Source: JBFMAP01 sp964632135 | GTDB lineage: Archaea > Micrarchaeota > Micrarchaeia > Burarchaeales > JBFMAP01 | Assembly (NCBI GenBank): GCA_964632135.1 | Contig: CAZWEI010000009.1 | Span: 1 to 28,055 of the forward strand | Length of the DNA: 28,055 nucleotides | Direction of reading: 5' to 3' | In this document: positions 13,941 through 22,315 of the stretch, piece by piece | Layout: every line of letters begins with the position of its first letter | How positions within the stretch are numbered: position 1 is the stretch's first letter | Notes under the pieces: generated by a model | What the model was told of the DNA's origin: nothing | The model's database searches: none | Seen by the model: the letters and a program-made list of their open reading frames with translations, nothing else | Position numbers and translations under genes: made by a program

Positions 13941-14924
13941 TCAAACGGGCGCGATTGCGCCAAGCACGCAAATCCTCATCACGTAGAACCAAACGAGCGC
14001 GCCCCCAACCAGAACCGGTGCGTACTTGAGCCCGTTCATCTTCTTTCCGTCGCGTATCACCCCTATGAGCATACTCGTTATCACTGATGTTACGAGCATC
14101 ATCAGAGTCGAGACGCTGACGACAAAATTTCCCGATATGGGCTCGCCCGCGTAAATACCGCCGTAGCTCCCAAGCGTCCCGCCGTTGCCCTCTGTTCTCA
14201 TCCTGCCCATCATGTCAACAAACTGCGAGGAGACTGCGAGCAGCGAGGGCATTCCTATCACTACCGTGAAAATTATGAAAACAACGTACATGTTCGTTCC
14301 CGCGATCAGGCTCTGCCGCAGGCCGTGGGAGTTCCGTATGTCGGCAGCGGCGCCTTCAAGCAGCCGCGGGAGATTTCCGCCTGATTTAAGGCTGACCGAG
14401 AAAAGCCTGACGGTGCGGTCGAATATGTCGGACTTGATTCTCCCCGACATCTCGCCAAGCGCATTTGCGAAAGAGTCCTTACCGAGCGATTTTCCGGCGA
14501 CATATTTTATCTCCGAGTCAAGGGGCGCGAACTCCGGTCTTGCGGCCATTCTCAGCGCCACGAGCGGGGTTATCCCCGCGCGTATGTTCGCAGCCATCAG
14601 CAGGAGGACTTCCGGCAAAATTTCCTCGACCCTGCCCCTGCGTTCCTCTATCCTGAAATAAAGCAATAGGTAGACGGAGAAGAAAACCACGAGAAAGGCG
14701 AGAACGAACGCGCCCAAAAAACCAACCGTGTCCAGCGCGGCGGAATACCGGATGATAAGCGCGGAAAAAACAGACAGGATGGCCGCAACGACGAGCGTGC
14801 GTCCAATCCACTCCCGCGCGCCCGTCTTCAAGCCCGCGTGGCCGAGCATCTCGGATATCCTGTTCTGCGCACGCTGCGGGGCAGCGCCGCCGACAATGTT
14901 GTAAAAATTCAAGAGTATTCCCAT
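13941..14924 (-). CDS. TadC/FlaJ-like pilus platform protein (second of two)
   Basis: This 327-residue polytopic membrane protein has the type II secretion F (T2SSF) architecture. Two N-terminal helices (TLVVAAILSVFSALII; FLGAFVLAFLVVFFSVYLLLYF) are followed by a cytoplasmic helical domain and then three more C-terminal helices. The cytoplasmic domain contains the family pattern LPEVLLLMAANIRAGITPLVALRMAA and later DIFDRTVRLFSVSLKSGGNLPRLLEGAAADIR. Such proteins sit in the membrane and link the assembly ATPase to the growing pilus. The ATG follows GGTG, 25 bases after the preceding platform gene. Having two different platform proteins is common for archaeal Tad-like pili and allows heteromeric platforms. 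Confidence 0.85.
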   Translation of the reverse strand: MGILLNFYNIVGGAAPQRAQNRISEMLGHAGLKTGAREWIGRTLVVAAILSVFSALIIRYSAALDTVGFLGAFVLAFLVVFFSVYLLLYFRIEERRGRVEEILPEVLLLMAANIRAGITPLVALRMAARPEFAPLDSEIKYVAGKSLGKDSFANALGEMSGRIKSDIFDRTVRLFSVSLKSGGNLPRLLEGAAADIRNSHGLRQSLIAGTNMYVVFIIFTVVIGMPSLLAVSSQFVDMMGRMRTEGNGGTLGSYGGIYAGEPISGNFVVSVSTLMMLVTSVITSMLIGVIRDGKKMNGLKYAPVLVGGALVWFYVMRICVLGAIAPV

Positions 14925-14949
14925 CGCACCACATCAAACGCCATGCGCG

Positions 14950-15858
14950 TCATATATACACAAACGGCCTCCTCACCTTCATGAACTCCACGAGCACGAG
15001 CTCGAGCGCGAAGCATCCGACCACGAGCGCGAGGAATGTGCCCTCACTCATTCCCACGCCCCCAAGCGTTGAGAGGATTATCAGCAGCGTCGCGCCCAGG
15101 CTTGGAATCACGACCGCGACGATTATGAAGAGGAGAATCCAGAGGTTCATCTCCTGCGTGTATTTCTTTATCTGGTTGTTCTGGTGCTCCTGCAGGTTCT
15201 CGACGATGCCCTGCAGCGCTCCCTGAAGGCTCGCGCCAGACTTGAGAACCGTTATCATCTGCCAGAGCGTGCGCTTGAGGAACTCGCTATCCGTGCGGGC
15301 AGCCATCCTCTCGAGCGCGCGCTCCTCGGGCTCGCCGGAGTTTATGTCCTTCACAACGAGCCCGAACTCCTTGGAGACCTTCCCGTGCCCGGATCTCGAA
15401 ACGCTCTGGAGCGCGTCGAAAAGCGGCACGCCGGAGTTTATCTGCACGAGGAGCTCCTTGAGCGCGTAAACCAGGTCCCGGTCAACCATCTCGACGTTTT
15501 TTCTGACGATGACGCGCGGGTAGTACATGAAAAACACGAGCAGTATGAAAAACGTCGCGAGAGAGGGCGCGAGCGCTGCGCGCGCGCCTATGCCAACCGC
15601 CCCGCCTTGAAAATAAAGGATGAAAATCACGAGGAGCGCGAGAAGCACGGACCAGGCAATGGCGTTCAGCGCCGAAACAACCGCGTATTCCTCCGGCGCG
15701 TAATCCACGTCAAGTTTCCTCATGTCCCGTCCGAGGTTCGCGAGTTTTGCCAGCACCCCCCCGAGCCCGAGAAAGGGTCGCGCGAGCCTCCTCGCGGTTT
15801 TTTCAGGGAGTATGAAAAGTGCGATTCCGATGCGCTCACCATTATATAACTTTTTCAA
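14950..15858 (-). CDS. TadC/FlaJ-like pilus platform protein (first of two)
   Basis: This 302-residue membrane protein of the T2SSF type has helices near residues 65-85 and 95-115 and two in the C-terminal quarter (LWILLFIIVAVVIPSLGATLL; FLALVVGCFALELVLVEFM). The cytoplasmic domain contains the pattern ALKELLVQINSGVPLFDALQSVS and then LWQMITVLKSGASLQGALQGI, with the characteristic double Gly-containing helix hairpins. The only suitable start is a TTG at 15858 without an obvious ribosome binding site, overlapping the ATPase stop by 17 bases, so translation may be coupled. It should bind the ATPase encoded just upstream and form the membrane base of the pilus machine. Confidence 0.84.
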   Translation of the reverse strand: MKKLYNGERIGIALFILPEKTARRLARPFLGLGGVLAKLANLGRDMRKLDVDYAPEEYAVVSALNAIAWSVLLALLVIFILYFQGGAVGIGARAALAPSLATFFILLVFFMYYPRVIVRKNVEMVDRDLVYALKELLVQINSGVPLFDALQSVSRSGHGKVSKEFGLVVKDINSGEPEERALERMAARTDSEFLKRTLWQMITVLKSGASLQGALQGIVENLQEHQNNQIKKYTQEMNLWILLFIIVAVVIPSLGATLLIILSTLGGVGMSEGTFLALVVGCFALELVLVEFMKVRRPFVYI

Positions 15859-17584
15859 CAGGCAGATTCTTTTCAGCGGCCTTTATCACTATCTCCGGAG
15901 TCTTGTAATACACGCCCATCACGTTCCCGATGTCGTCGACTGCGCGCGCGTGGTTCTTGAGCATCCACTCGAGTATCGTTTTTTTCTCGTTAACGTCGTC
16001 CTCTATCTCGTCGGGCGTCATCCCGGTGTGCAGGTCCATCTCCTCAACCACGCGCATGCTCTCGTTCACCTTTTCAAACGAGTCCTGCCTGGCCTTCCAC
16101 CTGTACATCGTGTTCAGCGAAATCATGTCCGCGGACGAGGTTATCACCTCGCTTATCTCGTACGTCCTCCTCACGCCGGACCTCCTGTCGCGGTACTGCA
16201 CGAGAATGAGTTGCAGGGACTGTAGTTCGGTCATTGGAAGGTCGATTGGTGGATGCGTGAGCCTGCGGAGCATCTGCGAGCCCGTGTCCGCGTGCATCGT
16301 CGAATAAACCGCGTGCCCTGTGTGCATCGCCTCGAACAGGACCTCGGCCTCCTCGCGCTTCCTCACCTCGCCGACTATTATCCTGTCAGGCCGCATGCGG
16401 ACTCCGGAAACCATCAGGTCGAGCATCTTGACCTCGCCCTTTCCCTCCGCGTTCGGCTGGCGCGTCACGAGAGGAACCCAGTTCCAGTTCAGATAGGAGG
16501 GAAGGTTCAGCTCGCGCGTGTCCTCGATTGTTATCGTGCGGTGGAAAGGAGGGATGAGCGCGCTCATCGCGTTCAGCATGCTCGTCTTTCCAGACGCCGT
16601 CCCGCCCACCACTATGATGTTCATCTCGTACTGCACGCACAGCCACAGGAATGCGGCCATATCCGAGGAAAGCGTGTGGGTGACTGGGTCGATGAAGTCT
16701 ATGAGCGTCCAAGGGTCGCGCGCAAACCTCCTTATCGTTATGGTATCCCCGTGCGACGAGATGGGGAACATCGTCGCAGTCACGCGGTCGCCTGTCACTA
16801 GGTGACTGTCCATCACTGGCGCGAGAAGGGTTATCTCCTTTCCCGACCTCCTGCCAATCTGCGAGGCGTAGTTGTATATCTCCTCCTCGTCTGCCACGCG
16901 CAGGTTTGTCTTCAGCCACCCGAACTTCCTGTGATAAACCGATATCGGCTCGGCTGCGCCGTTGAGCGCGACCTCCTCGAGCCAGTCGTCGGCCATCACA
17001 AGTTCTATGTGTCCGAGCCCTTGTACCCTGTTGAGCAGCAGTCCAGCAAGCGTCTCCTTTTCGCTTTGTTTTATCCCGGGCAGAAGAGAGGCGAGCATCC
17101 CGCCCGCCGCAGAATAAAATCTGTCCATCACGCCTGCCGCCCTCCGCTGGTCCATTATCTCCTCAGTTTGCAGCGGGACGGTGCGCGCGAGTTCGTCATG
17201 AACGTAGTCCAGAAAAACAGAAGTGTAGGGTCCAACTTCCGGAATCGCAACATTGTAAATGGGGCGCGGCTGATTTTTTACGTCAAGAATCGAGACCGCC
17301 GCACTGACGTGGTTCGCCTTCACGTTGTAATTTATCAGGCTGTCGCCCATAATTCGTTCAGCCCTTTTTTCACCGAACTCTGTTTTCAGCTTCAGCGCAG
17401 GCTTTTGCAGCATGTTCACAGGATAGATTATCTCGACCACGTCGCGCTCCTGGAGAATCGTCCCCAACTTCTCAACAACGCCCAGGTCAACATCGAGCCT
17501 GCTCGCGAGCGCATCAACACTCATCTGCCTGCCCTCCTCCTTCGCGAGGGCCATGCACATCTCGTCAACAGCGGTTATTATCAT
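15842..17584 (-). CDS. Pilus assembly ATPase, FlaI/TadA/GspE type
   Basis: The 580-residue protein starts at the ATG at 17584, which follows GGTGAG; the upstream in-frame GTG at 17599 lies before that site. Residues 1-65 look like a winged-helix domain (SVDALASRLDVDLGVVEKL). The ATPase core contains Walker A GGTASGKT (327-334), the Asp box TIEDTREL (352-359), Walker B RIIVGE (401-406) and the His box HAVYSTMHAD (424-433). Such hexameric ATPases power assembly of type IV pili and archaella. No archaellum-specific genes (FlaH, FlaG, FlaF) are nearby, so a pilus is more likely. A C-terminal helical region of about 70 residues follows the core. The operon goes on to two platform proteins and a pilin. 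Confidence 0.92.
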   Translation of the reverse strand: MIITAVDEMCMALAKEEGRQMSVDALASRLDVDLGVVEKLGTILQERDVVEIIYPVNMLQKPALKLKTEFGEKRAERIMGDSLINYNVKANHVSAAVSILDVKNQPRPIYNVAIPEVGPYTSVFLDYVHDELARTVPLQTEEIMDQRRAAGVMDRFYSAAGGMLASLLPGIKQSEKETLAGLLLNRVQGLGHIELVMADDWLEEVALNGAAEPISVYHRKFGWLKTNLRVADEEEIYNYASQIGRRSGKEITLLAPVMDSHLVTGDRVTATMFPISSHGDTITIRRFARDPWTLIDFIDPVTHTLSSDMAAFLWLCVQYEMNIIVVGGTASGKTSMLNAMSALIPPFHRTITIEDTRELNLPSYLNWNWVPLVTRQPNAEGKGEVKMLDLMVSGVRMRPDRIIVGEVRKREEAEVLFEAMHTGHAVYSTMHADTGSQMLRRLTHPPIDLPMTELQSLQLILVQYRDRRSGVRRTYEISEVITSSADMISLNTMYRWKARQDSFEKVNESMRVVEEMDLHTGMTPDEIEDDVNEKKTILEWMLKNHARAVDDIGNVMGVYYKTPEIVIKAAEKNLPVEKVI

Positions 17585-17650
17585 AAACTCACCACGCACT
17601 CACCGCGCACAATGCATTGCACGCGCAAACAAAGCAATATTCTCGCGCGC

Positions 17651-17660
17651 TATATTAAAG
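17651..17660 (-). promoter_or_regulatory. TATA box of the pilus ATPase operon
   Basis: Minus-strand CTTTAATATA lies 67-76 bases before the ATPase ATG in the 96-base gap after tldD. A leader of roughly 40 bases is predicted. The leader contains an imperfect palindrome centred on CAATGCATTG near 17612, which could be an operator. Confidence 0.45.
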
Positions 17661-17680
17661 TCTTGCGTTCGCGTTTTTGT

Positions 17681-19033
17681 TCATCTCCCGCCAACGAGCA
17701 AGTCCTTTATTCTGATGTGCGGCCCCCTGTCGCCGACGTTTATGCTCTGGTCCATCTTCCCGCACATCCCGGGATGGAAATCGCTGCTGTCGCGCGCAAC
17801 CGCCTCGACGGATTTCAGCGTTTTCAGAATCTCGCCGCTCAGAAGTATGTCGCGCAGCGGCGCCGCGAGCTCGCCGTTTTCAATGAGATAGCCCTCCTCG
17901 GCTGCAAAAACGTATTCCCCGGTTTTGGGCATCACGCTCCCGCCCCTCATCCCCTTCGCGTAGATTCCATTTTTGATTTCGAAAAGTTCGTCCTTTTTCC
18001 ATCCCCCCCTCTCTACGTAGGTGTTGCTCATCCTTATAATCGGAACATCGGAATAGTCCGCTGCGCGCGCATTTCCAGTGGACCGCGCGCCCATGCTCGC
18101 CCCGCTCTCCCTTGAATGCAGGAACCCACGCAGAACCCCGCGCTCGACCATGACTTTCTTCCTCGCGCGCACGCCCTCGTCGTCGTAATCGTAACTCCCG
18201 AACGCGCGCGCTGCGGTCGCGTCGTCGCAGATGGTTATCTGCTCGGAGGCGATGCGCGCGCCGAGTTTCCCCTTCAATATCGAGTTGTTCGCCATGAGCG
18301 CGTCGCCCTCGCACGCGTGTCCGACCGCCTCGTGCGCGAGAACCCCGGAAAGCCTGCCGTCGACAACCACTGTGCATTTTCCCTTCGGAGGAAGCCTCGC
18401 GCCCAGCGCGCGAACCGCCTTTTCGCGCGCGTTTCGCGCCTTCTCGTCGCTATCCCGCAATACCTCGTATCCCGCGCGTGCTCCTATGGATTCGCTCGCG
18501 CGCTGCATCACGCCGTTTTCCTTTGCGACAGCGCCCATCCCCAGAAAAGTGAAAATCCTCTCCTGAAAAATCTCCGCCCCCTCGGAGTTCAGAAAGACGT
18601 GCTCGCCGACGGCATCGGAATAAGCGAGTGCTGTGTTTTTTATGCGCGCGTCTGTCCTCATCTCTTTCTCCGCGCTCATCACGAGCCTTATTTTCTCCTC
18701 GACATCAACGTCGCGCGGGTTTATCTTGAATTTCGTTTTTGTTTTTGCGCGCGCCGGCTTCTCATCCGAAAGTTTGCTTTTTCCCCTCGTAAGTTTCGCG
18801 AGCCTGGCAGCCTTTTCAAAAATCTCGCCTATCCTCCCGCGCCTGTTCGCGCTCGCGAAGCCCCACGAGCCATTGACGAGCACGCGGACGCCGATGCCCC
18901 ACGTGCTCGCGCTCGTGACGTTCTCAACCTTTCCATCCTTGACAATTATCGAAGAAAAAGGGCCTGAGTTTATGCGCGCGTCAACGTAATCCGCGGGGCA
19001 GGAGTCAATCAATTTCCTTATCTTGTCGATCAC
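17681..19033 (-). CDS. tldD: TldD-type metalloprotease
   Basis: The 450-residue protein starts with GTG (19033). TldD is the catalytic subunit of the TldD/TldE protease, which in bacteria degrades unfolded peptides and matures some modified peptides. The zinc motif HEAVGH (H234, E235, H239) followed by ACEGD is intact, and the C-terminal DFHPGMCGKMDQ segment supplies the conserved Cys region. The N-terminal beta-rich domain (ADYVDARINSG...WGIGVRVLVNGSWGFAS) and the C-terminal domain are complete, and the length matches the family. The partner TldE, which lacks the metal motif, is not in this window. The gene follows the M42 aminopeptidase by 18 bases, so the two peptidases are probably cotranscribed. 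Confidence 0.93.
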   Translation of the reverse strand: MIDKIRKLIDSCPADYVDARINSGPFSSIIVKDGKVENVTSASTWGIGVRVLVNGSWGFASANRRGRIGEIFEKAARLAKLTRGKSKLSDEKPARAKTKTKFKINPRDVDVEEKIRLVMSAEKEMRTDARIKNTALAYSDAVGEHVFLNSEGAEIFQERIFTFLGMGAVAKENGVMQRASESIGARAGYEVLRDSDEKARNAREKAVRALGARLPPKGKCTVVVDGRLSGVLAHEAVGHACEGDALMANNSILKGKLGARIASEQITICDDATAARAFGSYDYDDEGVRARKKVMVERGVLRGFLHSRESGASMGARSTGNARAADYSDVPIIRMSNTYVERGGWKKDELFEIKNGIYAKGMRGGSVMPKTGEYVFAAEEGYLIENGELAAPLRDILLSGEILKTLKSVEAVARDSSDFHPGMCGKMDQSINVGDRGPHIRIKDLLVGGR

Positions 19034-19051
19034 CGAATCACGGAACTGCGT

Positions 19052-20104
19052 TTATTCGATTTCGGTTTTGAGCGCGCTCTCCATCAGCTCTATCGTGCTC
19101 TCGACATCCTTCAAACTCAGCACGCCCACGTTCGAATGTATATAGCGCGTGGGCACGCAAACCGCGACAGAGGGAATTCCCTCCCTCACGTTGAACACGT
19201 GCGCGGCGTCGGTCGCGCCCCCTTCCATCACTTCAAGTTGGTACGGGATTTTTTTCTTCTCCGCGATCCTGATGAGCCAATCAACCAATCCCTTATCCGC
19301 GACGTTCCCGCGCCCGCCCCATTCGACCAAGCTTATCCCCACGCCCGCGTTCATCTTCACCGGGTTCTCGTCCTCAGCGCATTCCGGATGGTCGGATGCG
19401 ATGCACGTGTCGAGCGCGATGAAGTAATGCGGCGTCTCGCGGTAGGCGCTCACCATTGCGCCCTTCCCGTACGCGGAAACCTCTTCCTGAACAGTCCCGA
19501 CAAAAATCAAATTCACGTCGCGCGGCACGCGGCGCGCGAGCTCGAGCATCACGTAGCATCCAATCCTGTTGTCGAGCGCCTTTCCTGTCACGAGCCCGTT
19601 CGCGAGCTCCTTGAAACCCTCGTCGAACCCTATCGGGTCCCCGATTCTCACGCCCATCTTCTCGGCATCTTTTTTGTCCTTCGCGCCTATGTCTATGAAC
19701 ATGCTCTTTACTTCCACGATTTTCTTCATTTCTTCTTCCTTCTGGAGATGCGGCGGCTTGTTCCCAATCACCCCGTAGAGCTTTCCGCGCGCGGTGTTGA
19801 GCACCACATGCTGGTTCAGGAGCACGCGGTCGTCGATTCCGCCGATTTTCATGAAACGCAAGAATCCCTTTTCAGTTATGGTTTTCACCATCATCCCAAT
19901 CTCGTCCATGTGCGCGCCCAGCATGATGACTGGTTTTTTCGGATTCACGACGCGGCGCGCGACCACGTTTCCCATCCTGTCGATGCTGACCTCTTTGCAG
20001 TGCTTCGAGAGCTCGCGCCTCATGATTTTCGCGACCTCGTTCTCGTAACCAGGAACTCCGAACGCCTCGCACAATTCCTTCAGCAAATTCAAATTCGCGG
20101 CCAC
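19052..20104 (-). CDS. M42 family aminopeptidase
   Basis: The 350-residue protein is a co-catalytic metallo-aminopeptidase of the M42 family (TET/FrvX-like). The motifs GAHMDEIG (H65, D67), GKALDNRIGCYV with the bridging Asp, VGTVQEEVSAYG with the catalytic and metal-binding Glu pair, ALDTCIASDHP and the final metal His in TRYIHSNVG are all present. In archaea these enzymes often form tetrahedral 12-mers that trim peptides produced by proteases and the proteasome. The start is GTG at 20104, preceded by GAGGTGG. A TATA-like CTATTAATAC lies about 45 bases upstream, overlapping the end of the membrane protein gene. It is followed by tldD, giving a short peptide-degradation operon. Confidence 0.93.
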   Translation of the reverse strand: MAANLNLLKELCEAFGVPGYENEVAKIMRRELSKHCKEVSIDRMGNVVARRVVNPKKPVIMLGAHMDEIGMMVKTITEKGFLRFMKIGGIDDRVLLNQHVVLNTARGKLYGVIGNKPPHLQKEEEMKKIVEVKSMFIDIGAKDKKDAEKMGVRIGDPIGFDEGFKELANGLVTGKALDNRIGCYVMLELARRVPRDVNLIFVGTVQEEVSAYGKGAMVSAYRETPHYFIALDTCIASDHPECAEDENPVKMNAGVGISLVEWGGRGNVADKGLVDWLIRIAEKKKIPYQLEVMEGGATDAAHVFNVREGIPSVAVCVPTRYIHSNVGVLSLKDVESTIELMESALKTEIE

Positions 20105-20146
20105 AAAACCACCTCGTAATTATCAACAGGATGAAACTATTTCACA

Positions 20147-21040
20147 CTAGGTATTAATAGGTTTTTTGTATTTCACGAGTTCGTCATAAACTCCTACGCA
20201 CATATAATTCCAAAAGAAAAAACATAAAGGAAAAACAAAATACATCGCGATCCATCGCGTAGAAAAAATATCCATGTATCTTGAAGGAAACGCGAGACTC
20301 ACGAACGACCACCATACGAGCACGAGCAAAAGCATAAACAAGATAATTATCATTTGACATATGAAAATGTCTTTCGTTTGTCCTTTCGTCATGTGCCAAG
20401 ATCCATCAAGCGCGTCCGATGTTTTTTCAATTTTCTTGGAGAGAAAAATAGGTGCCGCAACGCTTAGGCGTGTTGTGTAATATGCAACAATAAAAAATTC
20501 TACTATACACAACCACCACCATACATCGCGAACAGCGGCTCTTACATTTTCTTCAGCAGGACTATATCCTAGAAGATACGGCGCGGATACTACGAATATT
20601 AGCGCGACAATCCAGCCTATAAAAACAATAGAAAACCTCCGGTCATATCTTGAAAACAAAGCATAAATCGCACCAAGCACATGAAGCTCGATGTAGCCCC
20701 AGTAGTTTCTAACAAAATGCTCTGCTGATATTTTTTTAGCTCTGAGCGCATTTAGTGCTATACTTGCCGAAGCAACCGCCGTCAATGCCATACCAACAAT
20801 AATCGGTAGAAAAGCAATCATCCCGACTGCTACTGGGACCGACCAAACTCTGGGGTCTAAAAAATCGTAGAAACCCGGTTCTCGTGTGGGATAGCCCAAC
20901 GCCAATCCCCCTAAACCAAGAAAGAAGAGCAGCAATCCTGAAATGCTTATTGGATTCCCAAGCGAGAATACACCACCAAATGCAACTAAGTACAAGATCA
21001 GGTTTTTCGAATCGAATATCCCTGAGCAAGAAAACTTCAA
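20147..21040 (-). CDS. AT-rich polytopic membrane protein (GPDPase-membrane/DUF975-like)
   Basis: This 297-residue protein has six or seven membrane helices, for example LILYLVAFGGVFSLG, VPVAVGMIAFLPIIVGMALT, FSIVFIGWIVALIFVVSAPYL and IIILFMLLLVLVWWSFVSLAF. The segment RLSVAAPIFLSKKIEKTSDAL followed by GSWHMTKGQ matches a motif (roughly RLslaxPxx-x-ALxxSWxxTKG) typical of UPF0259/DUF975 and glycerophosphodiester phosphodiesterase membrane-domain proteins. The function of these proteins is poorly known. The only usable start is TTG at 21040; the GGTGAT about 21 bases upstream is too far to be ideal. Its codons are much more AT-rich than those of neighbouring genes, which suggests transfer. Confidence 0.72.
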   Translation of the reverse strand: MKFSCSGIFDSKNLILYLVAFGGVFSLGNPISISGLLLFFLGLGGLALGYPTREPGFYDFLDPRVWSVPVAVGMIAFLPIIVGMALTAVASASIALNALRAKKISAEHFVRNYWGYIELHVLGAIYALFSRYDRRFSIVFIGWIVALIFVVSAPYLLGYSPAEENVRAAVRDVWWWLCIVEFFIVAYYTTRLSVAAPIFLSKKIEKTSDALDGSWHMTKGQTKDIFICQMIIILFMLLLVLVWWSFVSLAFPSRYMDIFSTRWIAMYFVFPLCFFFWNYMCVGVYDELVKYKKPINT

Positions 21041-21084
21041 AACTCTAAATACGTCCGCAGAATCACCTGTTCAAAATATTCGCA

Positions 21085-21098
21085 CCATATATTAATAG
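21085..21098. promoter_or_regulatory. Shared divergent TATA element before RNase Z and the membrane protein
   Basis: CCATATATTAATAG lies between the divergent starts at 21040 (minus) and 21141 (plus). It reads as a TATA box in both directions (CATATATTAATAG and CTATTAATATATGG). It resembles the patch at 5138-5154, which also serves two divergent genes. Confidence 0.5.
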
Positions 21099-21140
21099 AT
21101 TTTCGCATGGAAAAAATAACGAGAACTCGAAGTGATTTTC

Positions 21141-22016
21141 ATGATACGATTGGTGATTCTGGGTTCATCCGCGAGCGTCCCTTCTGTCGAGCGCGCGCTT
21201 TCGTGCGTCGCGCTCAGGCACGAGGGAGACGTGTACCTGTTCGACTGCGGGGAGGGCGCGCAGAGGCAGATGATGAGGTACAAGGTGAGTTACGCGAAGG
21301 TGAAGGCGATATTCATCACGCACCTGCACGCTGACCACGTTCTTGGGATTCCGGGCCTTGTTCATACCTTACGAATGATAGGAAGAAAGGAGCCGCTTCT
21401 CGTGTTCGGGCCGCGCGGGACTTGCGAGTACATCCGCGGGGTTGCGCTCGACCACGAGTTGGTTGATGCGCGCGACGTCGAGGAGAACTTCTGCTTCAAG
21501 GGCGACGAGTTCAGCGTGCGCGCGTTTCCAGTTGAGCACGGGCTCGACGCGTACGGGTACGTTTTCGAGGAGGAGGAGAAAAGGAATTTCGACAAGAAGA
21601 AAGCAGAGGGGCTCGGGATAAAGGGGAGGATGTTCGGCGAGTTGCAGGAAAAGGGCGAGATAAAAATAGGGAGGAAGAGAATCTTGCTCGGCGAGGTCAC
21701 GATTCCGAAAAAAGGAAGGAAAATCGTTTACACCGGGGACACGATGCCGTGCAAGAATGTCGAGCTCGCGAGCAAGGGCGCAGATGTTCTGATTCATGAT
21801 GCTACATTCGGCGACGAAATGAAGGAAGAAGCGCGGCTCAAACTTCATTCTACCTCCGTGGATGCCGCGAGCATCGCAAAAAAGGCAGGCGCGAAAAAAC
21901 TGATTCTCACGCACATAAGCAACAGATATAAAGAGGCGCGCGCGCTCGAGGAGCAGGCGAGAAAAGTATTCAAAAATTCGGAGGTTGCGCGCGACGGGAT
22001 GGAAATTTTGGTCTGA
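21141..22016 (+). CDS. rnz: Ribonuclease Z (tRNA 3' processing endonuclease)
   Basis: The 291-residue protein cuts the 3' trailer from precursor tRNA before CCA addition. It shows the N-terminal pattern VILGSSASVPSVERALSC, the metal motif HLHADH (61-66), an exosite-like arm region (FDKKKAEGLGIKGRMFGELQ), YTGDTMP, and the late LTHISNRY motif with its His. The ATG at 21141 is preferred over the GTG at 21132 because it gives the family start and has a GTGAT ribosome site in front. Length is slightly shorter than usual. The gene stands alone with its own TATA box about 45 bases upstream. It meets the HicA gene tail to tail with no gap. Confidence 0.93.
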   Translation: MIRLVILGSSASVPSVERALSCVALRHEGDVYLFDCGEGAQRQMMRYKVSYAKVKAIFITHLHADHVLGIPGLVHTLRMIGRKEPLLVFGPRGTCEYIRGVALDHELVDARDVEENFCFKGDEFSVRAFPVEHGLDAYGYVFEEEEKRNFDKKKAEGLGIKGRMFGELQEKGEIKIGRKRILLGEVTIPKKGRKIVYTGDTMPCKNVELASKGADVLIHDATFGDEMKEEARLKLHSTSVDAASIAKKAGAKKLILTHISNRYKEARALEEQARKVFKNSEVARDGMEILV

Positions 22017-22241
22017 TTACAGCAAATCCAAAAATTTCTCGCGCGAGATGTCCGCCTGTGCGAGGATTGCCAACAGCGTTCCAGGATCAACTTCATCGTG
22101 TAGCGGGATGACTGTAACGAGTTTTCTTCCTTCGACAAACTTCACCATGACGACGTGGCTGCCGCGCTGGCGTGAAATGTTAAAACCAATCTTGGATAAC
22201 GCTTTTATTATCTCTCTACCGGATAAAACTGGGAGTTTCAT
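22017..22241 (-). CDS. hicA: HicA-type mRNA interferase toxin
   Basis: The 74-residue protein has the HicA double-stranded-RNA-binding-like fold: KLPVLSGREIIKALSKIGFNISRQRGSHVVM, then a strand with VTVIPLHDEVDPGTL and a final helix LAILAQADISREKFLDLL. The catalytic His is in GSH (H29). The ATG at 22241 is chosen because it gives the family start and follows GTGAG; an in-frame GTG is nine bases earlier. HicA cleaves mRNA and is blocked by HicB, encoded 74 bases upstream in the same direction. The gap contains an AT-rich TATA-like patch (22271-22290), so the toxin may have its own promoter. No active-site loss is visible. Confidence 0.9.
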   Translation of the reverse strand: MKLPVLSGREIIKALSKIGFNISRQRGSHVVMVKFVEGRKLVTVIPLHDEVDPGTLLAILAQADISREKFLDLL

Positions 22242-22315
22242 TTCTCTCACAAGCCGAAAATTCGCAAATGCCGATATTTACATTTATGTGATACAATATA
22301 ACGCTGTCCGCATCG

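Noticed and set aside
15842..17584. Archaellum (motility) locus
   Set aside because: FlaH, FlaG, FlaF and archaellin genes are missing, and two TadC-like platform proteins fit a pilus better.
15722..18967. Several long plus-strand frames opposite the pilus ATPase and tldD
   Set aside because: The minus-strand genes carry full catalytic motifs. The plus-strand translations are Arg/His/Leu-rich shadows.
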